Shown: piece by piece, positions 1 to 8,774 of the stretch
Layout of the letters: the number at the start of each line of letters is the position of its first letter
Position numbering within the stretch: the first letter of the stretch is position 1
Origin: Thalassovita sp.
GTDB taxonomy: Bacteria; Pseudomonadota; Alphaproteobacteria; Rhodobacterales; Rhodobacteraceae
Direction: 5' to 3'
DNA: 64,000 bases
Assembly (NCBI RefSeq): GCF_963691685.1
Contig: NZ_OY829290.1
Location: 4,429,001 to 4,493,000, forward strand
Translations under genes and position numbers: made by a program
Notes under the pieces: model-generated
Database searches by the model: none
The model's input: only the letters and a program-made list of their open reading frames with translations
Told to the model about the DNA's origin: nothing

Positions 1-155
1 ATGTGCTCGCCACCGACTTGCGCGACCAAGTCACCAAGAATGGAGAACGACGCGACGACCGGCAGCGGTTCGTCCGCCCAAGCGGAGCCGGAGGATGGCA
101 GCGACAGCGCGGTAACGGCGACCGCTGAGCGCAGAATAGAGCGACGTGAAAACAT
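1..155 (-). CDS. znuA: Zinc ABC transporter substrate-binding protein, N-terminal part (runs off left edge)
   Basis: Translating the minus strand from the ATG at 155 gives a signal peptide (MFSRRSILRSAVAVTALSLP, then a small-residue stretch ending SAWA, a signal peptidase site) followed by a mature start EPLPVVASFSILGDLVAQVGG. The phrase VVASFSILGDLV is typical of the ZnuA/TroA family of periplasmic metal-binding proteins. A ribosome binding site (AAGGA) lies just upstream. The gene starts 13 bp after the ZnuB-type permease stop and is last in the visible operon. The paired arginines could make this a Tat signal, but the motif is incomplete. Only 51 codons are in the window, so the metal ligands cannot be checked. 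Confidence 0.8.
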   Translation of the reverse strand, partial: MFSRRSILRSAVAVTALSLPSSGSAWADEPLPVVASFSILGDLVAQVGGEH

Positions 156-168
156 GAGAGTTCCTTCG

Positions 169-1038
169 TTAGGTTTTAAATCGGCGGCGCGGCAGGGTCT
201 GGGCGATCACGCCCCCCTCCGGGCCAAAAAACAGGGACAGCGTGTAGATCACCCCGGCGACAAGAATGATCGCGGGGCCGGACGGCAGGCTGTAGTGAAA
301 GGACAGGAGCAAGCCAGACAGGCTCGAGAGAAACGCGATGGCCGCAGCCGCGGCGATCATGGTGCCAATACCCCCCGCCCAGAAACGGGCAGCGGCAGCA
401 GGCAAAATCATAATGCCAACGGCCATCAATGTGCCAAGCGCATGAAACCCGGCAACCAAGTTCATCACCACCAACATGAGGAAGGTGAAATGGGTTACCG
501 CGCTGAGTTTGCTAACAGAGCGCAAAAACTGTGGATCCGCGCATTCAAGCACCAAAGGGCGGTAGATGAGCGCAAGGACCAGGAGAGACAGGCTTGCGAA
601 AGAGCATAGAAGTACGAGGGACGCATCATCCAATGCCAAAACTGTGCCAAACAGCACGTGCATCAAATCCACGTTGCTGCCGCGCGTCGAGACTATGAGA
701 ACGCCCAAAGCCAAAGAGATCAAATAGAAGGCTGCCAAGCTGGCGTCTTCGCGCAGTGTGGTGAACCGCGCGACAAAACCTGATCCCAAAGCGACAACCA
801 TACCCGCGATCAAACCGCCAAGTGTCATTGCACCGAGCGACAGACCAGAGACCAAATACCCAATCGCGGCGCCCGGTAGGATGGCGTGTGACATCGCATC
901 CCCGGTCAAACTCATGCGGCGCAACATCAAAAAGACACCAACAGGCGTGGCACCAACTGCGACAGCGACGCAGCCCAGCAGCGCGCGGCGCATGAACCCA
1001 AAGTCCGCGAATGGCGCCAAAAACAGATCCCAGATCAT
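169..1038 (-). CDS. znuB: Zinc/manganese-type ABC transporter permease (ZnuB/TroC family)
   Basis: A 289-residue, very hydrophobic protein with about eight membrane segments. It belongs to the ABC-3 family of metal permeases: the segment MLRRMSLTGDAMSHAILPG near residue 40 is the conserved cytoplasmic loop of this family. It would form the inner-membrane channel for a divalent metal delivered by the ZnuA-type protein encoded next. Its start overlaps the ATPase stop by 4 bp (ATGA), indicating translational coupling. Zinc is inferred from the Zur-like gene in the same operon; manganese or iron cannot be excluded from the permease sequence alone. Confidence 0.88.
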   Translation of the reverse strand: MIWDLFLAPFADFGFMRRALLGCVAVAVGATPVGVFLMLRRMSLTGDAMSHAILPGAAIGYLVSGLSLGAMTLGGLIAGMVVALGSGFVARFTTLREDASLAAFYLISLALGVLIVSTRGSNVDLMHVLFGTVLALDDASLVLLCSFASLSLLVLALIYRPLVLECADPQFLRSVSKLSAVTHFTFLMLVVMNLVAGFHALGTLMAVGIMILPAAAARFWAGGIGTMIAAAAAIAFLSSLSGLLLSFHYSLPSGPAIILVAGVIYTLSLFFGPEGGVIAQTLPRRRFKT

Positions 1039-1778
1039 GCAGCGGACTTTCCACAGACATGAGGCGTGCTTGCACAGGCCTCACACATTTGCCGCGCTCG
1101 AAACTGATTTTCGGACGTTAGCACCGTCTCAGTTGGGCCGTGCGCAACAAGCTCACGGGCCAACATCAGAGTCTCGGGGAAGTGGGATCTCACGGTGGTG
1201 TCGTCGTGCAAAACCGCAAGAACCGTTCGGCCTTCTCCGTGCCAAAGTTCGATGATGCCAATCAAGTCTGCCATTGTTTTCAAATCAATAGCGGAAAAAG
1301 GTTCGTCTAAGAGCACCAGCTCTGCGTCCTGTAAAAGCAGACGCGCAAACAGGGCTCTTTGCATTTGTCCGCCGGAGAGAGAGCCAATGGCTCGGCTTTC
1401 AAATCCACGCAGTCCAACCGCGGCGATAGCTTGCTCAACCCGGCCACGCATCTTTCGGCCAACCTGGCCAAAAGCACCAATCTCACGCCACAGGCCCATC
1501 GCAACCAGATCCAACACCGAAATTGGAAAACTCCGGTCGATTTCAGATTGCTGCGGCAAATAGGCGATGTCATCCGCGCGCAGATTGGACACCTCGATGT
1601 GCCCTTCAATCGGCGACAACGATCCAGTCAAGCCTTTCAGGAGTGTGGATTTTCCAGCGCCATTGGGACCAAAGATGGCCGTCAAACTGCCTTGTTTGAT
1701 CTCAGTATCAAGATGCTGAACTGCGGGCAGGCGTTCATAGCCAAGTGTTAGGTTTTTGAAAGCAACCGACGTACTCAT
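1035..1778 (-). CDS. znuC: Zinc ABC transporter ATP-binding protein
   Basis: An ABC ATPase of 247 residues from the chosen start MSTSVAFKNLTLGYE. Walker A is GPNGAGKST, the signature motif LSGGQMQRALFARLL, Walker B LVLLDEP, and a switch histidine follows (VLHDD). The C-terminus carries a Cys/His-rich tail (CEACASTPHVCG) that could bind metal. An upstream in-frame ATG at 1820 exists, but the extension is the out-of-frame reading of a separate small gene. The ATG at 1778 overlaps that gene's stop as ATGA and gives the normal family length, so it is preferred. It powers the permease encoded immediately downstream. Confidence 0.88.
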   Translation of the reverse strand: MSTSVAFKNLTLGYERLPAVQHLDTEIKQGSLTAIFGPNGAGKSTLLKGLTGSLSPIEGHIEVSNLRADDIAYLPQQSEIDRSFPISVLDLVAMGLWREIGAFGQVGRKMRGRVEQAIAAVGLRGFESRAIGSLSGGQMQRALFARLLLQDAELVLLDEPFSAIDLKTMADLIGIIELWHGEGRTVLAVLHDDTTVRSHFPETLMLARELVAHGPTETVLTSENQFRARQMCEACASTPHVCGKSAA

Positions 1779-1903
1779 AATGCCCCCGGCGTGGTGGTGG
1801 CCCAGAAGAACCCCAGCCATAGCGCGACAATCACCGCTACTGCGACGAGCAGTCGGGGGAGGACACCAACAAGCAGGATGCGCTGGATTTCAGCTTTCTC
1901 CAT
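1775..1903 (-). CDS. Small single-span membrane peptide of 42 residues between zur and znuC
   Basis: Short ORF found by reading the gap between zur and znuC. It reads MEKAEIQRILLVGVLPRLLV, then a hydrophobic stretch with tryptophans and phenylalanines, ending ATTTPGAL. Residues 9-37 form one probable membrane helix with a charged N-terminus. Its ATG overlaps the zur stop codon (TGATG) and its stop overlaps the znuC start (ATGA), so it is locked into a chain of translational coupling that random sequence would rarely produce. No family is recognised. A small accessory subunit or regulator of the zinc importer is a plausible but unproven role. The GGA within the end of zur (GAGGACGG) could serve as a weak ribosome binding site. 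Confidence 0.65.
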   Translation of the reverse strand: MEKAEIQRILLVGVLPRLLVAVAVIVALWLGFFWATTTPGAL

Positions 1904-2304
1904 CAGGAACCGTCCTCTGTTTCCTTGCAGTCAGCACATAGTCCGTGGATCTCAATCACGTGATGATCCGCAGTAAAGCCGGCCTCTCCCAAAGCAGAGG
2001 AAAGGTGGGAGAACACGGCTGGTGCATCGCGCTCATCTACGGATCCGCAATCGCCACAGATCGACATGATCGACGGATGATGATGACCATCATCGGAGCA
2101 AGCAACATAGGCATTGAGAGACTCAATCCTGTGCACACTGCCTTTTTCCGTCAGAGACTTGAGTGCACGGTACACAGTGGTAGGGGCCATTTTCGGGCTA
2201 TCAGACCGCAACTCCTCCAGAACACCGTAAGCAGAAACGGGCTGATCACGTTGGCGAATGATCCCCAGCACTTTCTTTGCCCAAGTTTCATTTTTCTTGC
2301 TCAC
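1903..2304 (-). CDS. zur: Fur-family transcriptional regulator, Zur-like
   Basis: A 133-residue Fur-family repressor: N-terminal winged helix (residues about 1-75, with PTTVYRALKSLTEKG as recognition helix region), then a metal-binding dimerisation domain with the SDDGHHHPSIMSICGDCG stretch and a C-terminal CADC pair. The CxxC pairs form the structural zinc site of the family. The start is GTG; no good ATG is available. The gene opens a leftward operon with znuC, znuB and znuA, so zinc-dependent autoregulation is expected. It is paralogous to the regulator at 16199-16603, with which it shares RPVSAY, TTVYRAL and VHRIESLNA. Confidence 0.85.
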   Translation of the reverse strand: MSKKNETWAKKVLGIIRQRDQPVSAYGVLEELRSDSPKMAPTTVYRALKSLTEKGSVHRIESLNAYVACSDDGHHHPSIMSICGDCGSVDERDAPAVFSHLSSALGEAGFTADHHVIEIHGLCADCKETEDGS

Positions 2305-2331
2305 AGGCGGACCCTCAATAGACTCGCACCT

Positions 2332-2357
2332 GATATGTTATGTTATATCGTAATGCA
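2332..2357. promoter_or_regulatory. Candidate Zur operator upstream of zur-znu operon
   Basis: An AT-rich stretch 28 bp before the zur GTG contains GTTATATCGTAATGC, an imperfect dyad that resembles the better Zur-type dyad at 16120-16138 (shared spacing GTTA-n4-GTnA on one strand). Position fits repression of the operon. The symmetry is weak, so this is tentative. Confidence 0.35.
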
Positions 2358-2606
2358 AATAAATTTCGTTCACCTTAGCTTTCACTCCTCACAGCAAAAA
2401 CCATCAAGCATGCATTCTGACGGTTGCTGCGATCTGCTTTGCGGACATTCGATTGTCGGAAACAAAGTGTCAGCTATCGGCCGTTAGCCTGACTTTGCAA
2501 AGCCCGCTTCCTGCGAATCGCTGCCATTGGTGGCTCGCGCAGCATCCGGCACTGCTGCGGTTTAATATTGAACGGCAGCTCTCGGGGATTCGACCTTAGA
2601 GCTTTG

Positions 2607-2733
2607 CGTCTGCAGCAGAGAACGTTCTGAGCCTAATGTGAATGTCCTGAAAGGGCTGGCACCAGCAGTTGACAACCTTGGTTCGCATGCAGTTTCGCTG
2701 CGGACAAGCTGCCGCATGGCGGCTTAGAGCCCA
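2607..2733. repeat. Dispersed repeat, copy A
   Basis: About 127 bp beginning CGTCTGCAGCAGAGAACG, continuing through GCACCAGCAGTTGACAACC and ending with GCCGCATGGCGGCTTAGAGC. It closely matches the copy at 29745-29879 over its whole length and the copies at 19463-19603 and 21161-21299 over the right two thirds. It lacks a short ACTGCCG block present in those copies. The end contains a small palindrome, GCCGCATGGCGGC. Confidence 0.8.
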
Positions 2734-2895
2734 TTTTAACCGATGCTGTGCAGTGCTGGAACTGGTGAAAAGCACCAACAGCAGACTAAAAGTCACTATT
2801 AAACTGCGGTGTATTTGGGCCGTTATTGAAGCGACGCATGCAGTCGTTGAAACCCAGTCGAATTGCGAGCCGGCAACCCCCAAGCAAGCATACGC

Positions 2896-3579
2896 TCACA
2901 AGGACAAAACCGCGTTCAAGTCTTTCCTCGTTGTCATGTTTCCGCTCCCGGTCATTGTGACCCGTCCTGAGTCCAATCCCAGGAACCAGTCGGCAACGTC
3001 GGACAACAAATTCAGGTTTTGCTCACACAACAGGACACCGGCACCTTCGGCCACCCGTTCCCTGAGGCAATCAGCCATGTGGTTGATGTTTTCTGGCTGA
3101 ACACCTTCCGTGGGTTCATCCAGAATGATCAGCTTCGTGTCTTCGATCATAGTTCGGACGAAGGAGAGTATCTTTCTTTCTCCGCCCGACATGGTTCCGG
3201 CAGGTTGCTTCAACCGTTCCGCCAATCTGGGGAAAAGGTCAAAATAGAGATCTGGTGGTTTTCCGCTACTCCCGAGGCTCAGGTTCTCTTGCACGGTGAG
3301 ATCATCGAAAACCATTGCCGTTTGAGGCATGTAACCAACCCCCATGTGCCTTCGGGCATGGGCGGGTTGGTTGCCCATGGGCTGACCATCAAATCGGATA
3401 TCTCCCTGGCTGGCTTTGATCTCACCTTGAACAAGACGGGCAAGTGTTGTTTTGCCAACGCCGTTGCGTCCAAGGACGCCAAGAAGACTGCCAGCTTCGA
3501 TCTTGACGGATATTTCGAACAACACATTGGTGTCCTGATACCCGCCGGTCAGCCCTTCGATTTCCAAGAGAGCGGTCAT
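2896..3579 (-). CDS. Branched-chain/amide-type ABC transporter ATPase (LivF-like)
   Basis: A 227-residue ABC ATPase of the LivF type. Walker A is GRNGVGKTT, signature MSGGERKILSFVRTM, Walker B LIILDEP followed by TEGVQPE, the typical LivF/UrtE form. It is last in the leftward operon and overlaps the upstream permease-ATPase fusion by 4 bp. With that fusion's own ATPase domain it would provide the two nucleotide-binding subunits of the importer. The gene context with an amidase suggests that an amide, or a related nitrogen compound such as urea, is the cargo rather than leucine. Confidence 0.85.
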   Translation of the reverse strand: MTALLEIEGLTGGYQDTNVLFEISVKIEAGSLLGVLGRNGVGKTTLARLVQGEIKASQGDIRFDGQPMGNQPAHARRHMGVGYMPQTAMVFDDLTVQENLSLGSSGKPPDLYFDLFPRLAERLKQPAGTMSGGERKILSFVRTMIEDTKLIILDEPTEGVQPENINHMADCLRERVAEGAGVLLCEQNLNLLSDVADWFLGLDSGRVTMTGSGNMTTRKDLNAVLSL

Positions 3580-5321
3580 TTTGTTCCTCCCGAATAGACT
3601 GCCTGAACTTGCGGGTTTTGACGCACTTTGTCGTAGTCATCGAATGCCAGCACCTTGCCGAGATGCAGGACCAGAACCTTGTCAGAAATTGCTTCGACAA
3701 TGCTCATGTCGTGCTCGATGACTATCACCAATCTTGACGTTTCAGATTGATAGGACTGAACGAGCTTGGTCATCAGAGCCGTTTCGTCCGGGGAAAGCCC
3801 GGCACAGGGCTCATCCAACAGAAGGATGGATGGCTCTGCCGCGACTGTCATGGCGTATTCCAGGAATTGCCGGTGACCCTGCGGCAAATACTCAACCGGA
3901 TCGGTCATTTCTTCCTTCAGCGGCACTGACGGATGGCCCAGAATATCGGACAGGGATTTGGATCGCCACTGAAAGGTAGATGGCTTGAAAAGGTCACTCA
4001 TCCTTAGCCTGCCCGCCATCATCGCGATGGCCAGGTTTTCGGAAACGCTGAGCGAGAAGAAGACCGATGGAACCTGAAGTTTGCGACCAATGCCGTTGCT
4101 CAGGGCGGTATGAGGCGGGCGTGAATCGATCCGGACCTCGCCCAGCATGATCCGACCTCCGGTTGCGGACAGGTTGCCGGTGATCGTGTTGAGCGCACTG
4201 GTCTTGCCAGCACCATTCGGGCCAATGACGCTGATAATCCCGGTGGCAGGTGTTTCAAAGGACACCGCATTCAGAATTCGAACGACACCGATCTTGAGCC
4301 GCACGTCTTCAAATCTCAGGGGCCGTGGGGTTTTGTCGAACCGCGTCTCGGGCGCTGTCACAGCCGGTGCGGCGGATGTGGGCGTTTTGGGCCTGACACG
4401 CCGGAATGCAGCCTCAAACAACTCAGCAATCCCGCCCGGAGCCTTTAGCACGACTAGAATGAACACCACCGCCATCAGCAATTCCCAGTAGGGGAAACTG
4501 TCGCGTAATTCGGTGGATGCCCAACCAACGATCACTGCTCCGATCAGCGGACCGAGCACGTGGAAGCGGCCCCCAACTGCGGTCAGGATGACCAGTTCTG
4601 CTGACAGGGCAAACCCGGTTGACGCTGGCGTTACGATGCCTTGGTGCGATGCGAACAACCCCCCGGCAAGTGCCGCGATCATGGCCGAAAACGCGAATGC
4701 CGCCCCCTTGATCATATGGGTTGGAAACCCGAGCAGTTGCATACGCGGTTCATTGTCCAGAACAGCCTTGGCGATCAGATTGACAGGCAACCGGTTCAAG
4801 ATGAAGAGGAGCAGGCTGACCGCCACCGTCGCTGCAACAATGACGTAGTAGAAGCCGCCGAATGGATCGAGATTTCCAAGGCTGTTGAAACCGCTCATCC
4901 CATTGAAGCCACCGGTCAGCGACGTTGCCGTGCCCGCAACTTGTTCCGCAATCATAACCAGCGCCAACGTAATCAGCGAAAAATATGGGCCACTTTCGTT
5001 CCGTCCCCGAAAGACAAGAGCCGCAAGGACAAAGGCGGACCCCGCAATTACTGCTAAAACAATGGCGGCCAATGCAAGGTTGAGGAACAGATTGCCTTCG
5101 GCTCGAAGCGTGATCGCCGTGACATAGGCCGCTATTCCGAAGAACAGGGCCTGCCCGAGTGGCAGCACTCCCGTCTTGCCCCAGAGAAACCCAATGCCCT
5201 GAGCGGCGATGCCATATATCAAATAGAGCCCAATCTGATAGGCCATGAAATCTCCGAACAGTTCCGGGATCAGGAGCAGGACTACCAGCAGCAGACTAGC
5301 GGGAAGAAGAGCGGACGCCAT
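3576..5321 (-). CDS. Fused ABC transporter permease-ATPase (LivM-LivG type)
   Basis: A 581-residue fusion. Residues 1 to about 310 are a LivM-type permease with around ten membrane segments. A proline/threonine/alanine-rich linker (around residues 310-330) leads to a LivG-type ATPase with Walker A GPNGAGKTSALNTITG, a signature region YLPQGHRQFLEYAM and Walker B ILLLDEPCAGLSPDE. The signature motif departs from LSGGQ, as in urea/amide-type LivG relatives. Natural LivM-LivG fusions occur in this transporter family. The start overlaps the LivH-type gene by 26 bp. Confidence 0.88.
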   Translation of the reverse strand: MASALLPASLLLVVLLLIPELFGDFMAYQIGLYLIYGIAAQGIGFLWGKTGVLPLGQALFFGIAAYVTAITLRAEGNLFLNLALAAIVLAVIAGSAFVLAALVFRGRNESGPYFSLITLALVMIAEQVAGTATSLTGGFNGMSGFNSLGNLDPFGGFYYVIVAATVAVSLLLFILNRLPVNLIAKAVLDNEPRMQLLGFPTHMIKGAAFAFSAMIAALAGGLFASHQGIVTPASTGFALSAELVILTAVGGRFHVLGPLIGAVIVGWASTELRDSFPYWELLMAVVFILVVLKAPGGIAELFEAAFRRVRPKTPTSAAPAVTAPETRFDKTPRPLRFEDVRLKIGVVRILNAVSFETPATGIISVIGPNGAGKTSALNTITGNLSATGGRIMLGEVRIDSRPPHTALSNGIGRKLQVPSVFFSLSVSENLAIAMMAGRLRMSDLFKPSTFQWRSKSLSDILGHPSVPLKEEMTDPVEYLPQGHRQFLEYAMTVAAEPSILLLDEPCAGLSPDETALMTKLVQSYQSETSRLVIVIEHDMSIVEAISDKVLVLHLGKVLAFDDYDKVRQNPQVQAVYSGGTK

Positions 5322-6144
5322 TTGGTTTTAGCCACAAAAAGAGGGTTGAGAGGGTGAGGACCGCCAGATACCCGTAGGTCTGGCTGGCCACAGCACCGAG
5401 GAACGTTTGGGTTCCAGCGATAATGCCGGAGCCGATTCCGAGCCCTTCGAGACTGCCAAGCCCACCGACGACAAGGGCAAAAAAAGACCGGATCAGATAG
5501 TCGAGTCCCATCATCGGCTCGATCCGAACTGTAGGGGCCAGTATCAACCCGGCAAGCCCAGCGGTGCAGCAGCCAAAGACAAAGGCCCCAGCAGATAGAC
5601 GAGCCGTGTTGATCCCGATAGCCTCGGCCAGGTTCGGATTGCCGACCATGGCTTTGATACGAGCGCCGGTTTTCGATCTGGTGTTCCACCAGTATAGCCC
5701 AATGAACCCAAGCAAGATGCCGATGATCACGGCGATACGGTAGGCCGGGTAATCCGCCCCAAAAACACAGACTGTCCCAGCTATTGGGGGGCTAACGGAT
5801 TGATAGCCACGACCAAAGATCAACTCAACGATTTCACGCAAAAGAATTGCAATACCCCAAGTGGCCAGGAGGCTGTCGAACATCCGGCCATAGAGGTGAC
5901 GAATGATGGTGCGCTCTAACACAAAGGCCACCGGCCCCACCGTCACCAAGCACACGGGCAGTTGCAACCAACCGGGCAAACCAAGCATTGATGTGATGAC
6001 CGGAGCATAAGCCCCGATCATCACAAATTCCCCATGCGCCATGTTCATGATCCGCAGTTTGCCGAACACAATGGCAAGCCCCAGGGCGACCAGTGCAAGG
6101 GTGCTGATCTGCCAGGCCAGGTTCAGAAGAAGAACAGACGACAT
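5296..6144 (-). CDS. Branched-chain/amide-type ABC transporter permease (LivH-like)
   Basis: A 282-residue membrane protein from the start MSSVLLLNLAWQIS. It carries the LivH hallmark MNMAHGEFVMIGAY near residue 34 and the loop ARIKAMVGNPNLAEAIGINT. An upstream extension of 40 residues is non-hydrophobic and overlaps the preceding gene, so it is rejected. The gene lies 10 bp after the substrate-binding protein gene and overlaps the fusion permease gene, consistent with one transcript. Confidence 0.87.
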   Translation of the reverse strand: MSSVLLLNLAWQISTLALVALGLAIVFGKLRIMNMAHGEFVMIGAYAPVITSMLGLPGWLQLPVCLVTVGPVAFVLERTIIRHLYGRMFDSLLATWGIAILLREIVELIFGRGYQSVSPPIAGTVCVFGADYPAYRIAVIIGILLGFIGLYWWNTRSKTGARIKAMVGNPNLAEAIGINTARLSAGAFVFGCCTAGLAGLILAPTVRIEPMMGLDYLIRSFFALVVGGLGSLEGLGIGSGIIAGTQTFLGAVASQTYGYLAVLTLSTLFLWLKPNGVRSSSR

Positions 6145-6154
6145 GGGCGGGAGA

Positions 6155-7303
6155 TCAGTTCGAGCAAGCTTCGGAGGAAGGCACGTTGTCAAATGATGCG
6201 ACAACGTTGAATGCTCCACCGCTGCCATCGGCAAGATAGATTGTCTGAGCCATGTGACGACCAATCAACGTATTGTCACCCCTCGGCGTGCTCCATGTGG
6301 TGCCCTCTGCGGCAGCATCCATGGCGGCTACATCGAGGCTACCAGCTTTGTTTGTCAATGCTGCCAGCAACATCAAACCTTCATACGCAGACTGACCCAA
6401 GCCGTTGAGAGCCGGTGCATCAGAGCCAAAGGCTGCCGAGTAGTCTGCGGCAAATGACGCCGCTGCGTCAGTCTCGATAGATGAGAAGTAGCCCGAGGAC
6501 GAGTAGAGCCGATTTGCGTTGTCGGCCCCGATGCCTGCAAGTGTGTTTTCTTCGATCAAGGTTCCAAGGCGGATCGCCTGATCATCAAGGCCAAAGCCAG
6601 CGAAGCTGACATTGAACCCAACCGAGCCGCCGCCGACAAGGGTCACCAACACGGCGTCGGCCCCACTCTCCTGGATACGCTGAAGCGATGAATCAAACTC
6701 ACCGACAGTGAACGGCACGTATTCTTCACCGACAACTTCGCCACCCGCATCGGCAATAAAGCCCTTTGCCAGAGCATTAGTATCACGCGGCCAGTTATAA
6801 TCATGGCCGATCAGATACCATTTGGACACGCCTTCTTTTTCGGCCAGGAAGGGGATGACCGGCTCAAGCTGTTGGCTGGGTGTTTCGCCGGTGATGTAGA
6901 GCCCGTCGGCACAGGAGTTCCCCTCGTATACTGGAGTATAGACATAGGGAACCTCGCCATTGAAGCGACCTATCAGGGCTTCACGCACGGCTGAATCGTG
7001 CATGCCGACAAAGGCTTCGGCACCCTGTCCCTTCCAAAGGCGTAATGCTGCCTGAGCGGCTTCCGCCGGGGGAACGCCGACATCAGCAAAGACCAATTCG
7101 ATCTGTTCACCGTTGATGCCTCCATTGGCATTGATCTGTTTCGCAGCCAGCACCGCAGAGTTTCGTGTAGATGGCCCGAACAGACCCGCAGGCCCGGAGT
7201 CCGGGACCAAGACGCCGATCTTGGTGTCGGCCGAGGCGGACATCGTTCCCAAGGCCATCGTCAATACGACACTGGACAATAGGGTTGCAGTTTTCTTCAT
7301 CAT
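6155..7303 (-). CDS. Periplasmic substrate-binding protein of amide/urea-type ABC transporter
   Basis: A 382-residue protein with a classical signal peptide (MMKKTATLLSSVVLTMALG, cleavage near ASA-DT). The mature part begins KIGVLVPDSGPAGLFGPSTR, typical of the type I periplasmic binding fold of the AmiC/UrtA/FmdD group. The phrase YVYTPVYEGNSCADGLYITG matches the group that binds short amides and urea. It precedes the permease genes and follows the amidase gene by 29 bp. The exact ligand cannot be read from sequence. Confidence 0.85.
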   Translation of the reverse strand: MMKKTATLLSSVVLTMALGTMSASADTKIGVLVPDSGPAGLFGPSTRNSAVLAAKQINANGGINGEQIELVFADVGVPPAEAAQAALRLWKGQGAEAFVGMHDSAVREALIGRFNGEVPYVYTPVYEGNSCADGLYITGETPSQQLEPVIPFLAEKEGVSKWYLIGHDYNWPRDTNALAKGFIADAGGEVVGEEYVPFTVGEFDSSLQRIQESGADAVLVTLVGGGSVGFNVSFAGFGLDDQAIRLGTLIEENTLAGIGADNANRLYSSSGYFSSIETDAAASFAADYSAAFGSDAPALNGLGQSAYEGLMLLAALTNKAGSLDVAAMDAAAEGTTWSTPRGDNTLIGRHMAQTIYLADGSGGAFNVVASFDNVPSSEACSN

Positions 7304-7332
7304 GATAGCTCTCCCTTTGGTGGTTTTGGCGT

Positions 7333-8715
7333 CTATTGCGCCATTCCTTTTTCCGCTGCCCCGGCAAGGGCCAGCAGTGATCGGTCTTGTCCTGGCAGAG
7401 CGTCAAATTCGATGCCGACGGGCAGATCAGACGTGACAGGGCACGGCAGTGAAATTCCCGGCGCTCCGACATTCGACCCCAGATCGGTATTGCGGATGTA
7501 TGTGGGGAAGGTTGGAGCTTGCTCACCGTTCAGATCGACCGTTTTGTCACCGCCGATGGGCCTTGCAGGCAGAGGTGTTGTCGGGAAGACAATCGCATCA
7601 AGCCCGTGATCCTCGAAAACCTTCCCGTAAATCCTGCGCATCTCAGGGCGGTGAATTTCCATGGCGGCCCGGTAGGCCGCTTCGGGCATCGCATCATCGC
7701 CCAACTGGCTGCCGATGGCACCGGCAACATCGGGTGACCCGATGCCTGCCACCAGTGCCTCGAACGTCACGTCGGCGGCATGTTTGGCCAGATAGGCAGG
7801 GAGGTCACGCATGACCTCGTAGAAGACGACTGGAAAACTGAAGGCTTCGTTGTGGGGCCAGATCGGTTCGAAACTAACCTCGACAAGCTTTGCCCCTTGG
7901 GACGACAAGGACGACAATTGCGTCTCAACAGCTTGAGCCACAACCGGATCGAGGTCTTCATAAAACATCTGCCTTGGGACGCCGATTGTAAACTCTGCGA
8001 GTTCCGCATCCGCAATGGCGGATGTGTCACCGGAAAGAACACCATCGAAAAGTGCAATGTCACGAACGCTTCGGGCCAAAGGGCCAACGGTGTCACGGGT
8101 ATGCGAAATCGGCACGACACCATCACCCGCATACCGCCCGGTTGTCGGGCGGAACCCGATCACGCCGCACAACGCCGCAGGGATACGACATGACCCGCCT
8201 GTATCGGTGCCCAGGCCAGCCGGGAATATACCTGCCGCGACCGCTGCGGCGGTTCCCCCGGACGATCCACCAGGAATCATGTTTGAATCGTGCGGGTTTC
8301 GAACCGCACCCGTGATTGCGTTGTTTGAGGTAATCCCGAAGGCCAGTTCGTGCATTCTAGACTTGGCCCCGATGAAGCCACCGGCATGAATGATCCGCTT
8401 TACGACATCCGCGTCGTTTGTGGGCGTATGATCCAGCAGGGCCTTTGTCCCGCCGGAGGTTGGGTAATTCGTGGTGTTGATGTTGTCTTTGGCCACGAGG
8501 GGAAGGCCCGACAGAGGAGCCTCAGGGTGTGCCTGGAACGCTTCTGTTGCCGTTCGGATCAGATACTCTGGATCGAAACTTTGCAAGGCATTCAGATTCG
8601 AATACTCTGCCGCTCGACCTGCCAACGCTTCTGCATATGCAGCCGGTGCGACCGATCCGTCCTTGAACGCCTCTACCGCCGCCGTTGCATCCAATTGCTC
8701 CAAATCCAGCGTCAT
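7333..8715 (-). CDS. Amidase signature family hydrolase
   Basis: A 460-residue amidase-signature enzyme. The Ser-Ser-Lys catalytic triad is visible: lysine 76 in PLVAKDNINT, the serine pair at 151-152 in GGSSGGT and serine 175 in GTDTGGSCRIPA. Such enzymes hydrolyse carboxamides to acid and ammonia in the cytoplasm. It is first in an operon with an amide-type ABC importer, so it probably hydrolyses the imported compound. Its nearest look-alikes are indoleacetamide/mandelamide hydrolase-type proteins, but specificity is not predictable. There is no signal peptide. Confidence 0.87.
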   Translation of the reverse strand: MTLDLEQLDATAAVEAFKDGSVAPAAYAEALAGRAAEYSNLNALQSFDPEYLIRTATEAFQAHPEAPLSGLPLVAKDNINTTNYPTSGGTKALLDHTPTNDADVVKRIIHAGGFIGAKSRMHELAFGITSNNAITGAVRNPHDSNMIPGGSSGGTAAAVAAGIFPAGLGTDTGGSCRIPAALCGVIGFRPTTGRYAGDGVVPISHTRDTVGPLARSVRDIALFDGVLSGDTSAIADAELAEFTIGVPRQMFYEDLDPVVAQAVETQLSSLSSQGAKLVEVSFEPIWPHNEAFSFPVVFYEVMRDLPAYLAKHAADVTFEALVAGIGSPDVAGAIGSQLGDDAMPEAAYRAAMEIHRPEMRRIYGKVFEDHGLDAIVFPTTPLPARPIGGDKTVDLNGEQAPTFPTYIRNTDLGSNVGAPGISLPCPVTSDLPVGIEFDALPGQDRSLLALAGAAEKGMAQ

Positions 8716-8774
8716 CCTTGCCTCCCATGTGACTGGAAAACAGGATAGGAAGCACCGGAATTAGATTCCTATCA

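Larger units (their letters stand above)
2305..2895. other. Intergenic region with decayed repeat, no gene seen
   Basis: 591 bp between the zinc and amide operons. It holds the candidate Zur site, then sequence with the phrase ACTTTGCAAAGCCCGCTT that recurs near 9834, and a copy of the dispersed repeat at 2607-2733. No ORF has a plausible start, codon use or family resemblance. Confidence 0.6.

Noticed and set aside
1..609. Plus-strand open frame of about 200 codons
   Set aside because: It lies antisense to the ZnuB and ZnuA genes, is rich in Arg, Gln and Gly, and has no family features. It is a shadow of GC-rich codon use.
2596..2883. ORFs across the dispersed repeat (both strands)
   Set aside because: The same peptide (for example SKPPCG followed by SAAAxPQxN) appears wherever the repeat occurs, in different frames and with broken ends, so it reflects repeat DNA rather than a gene.
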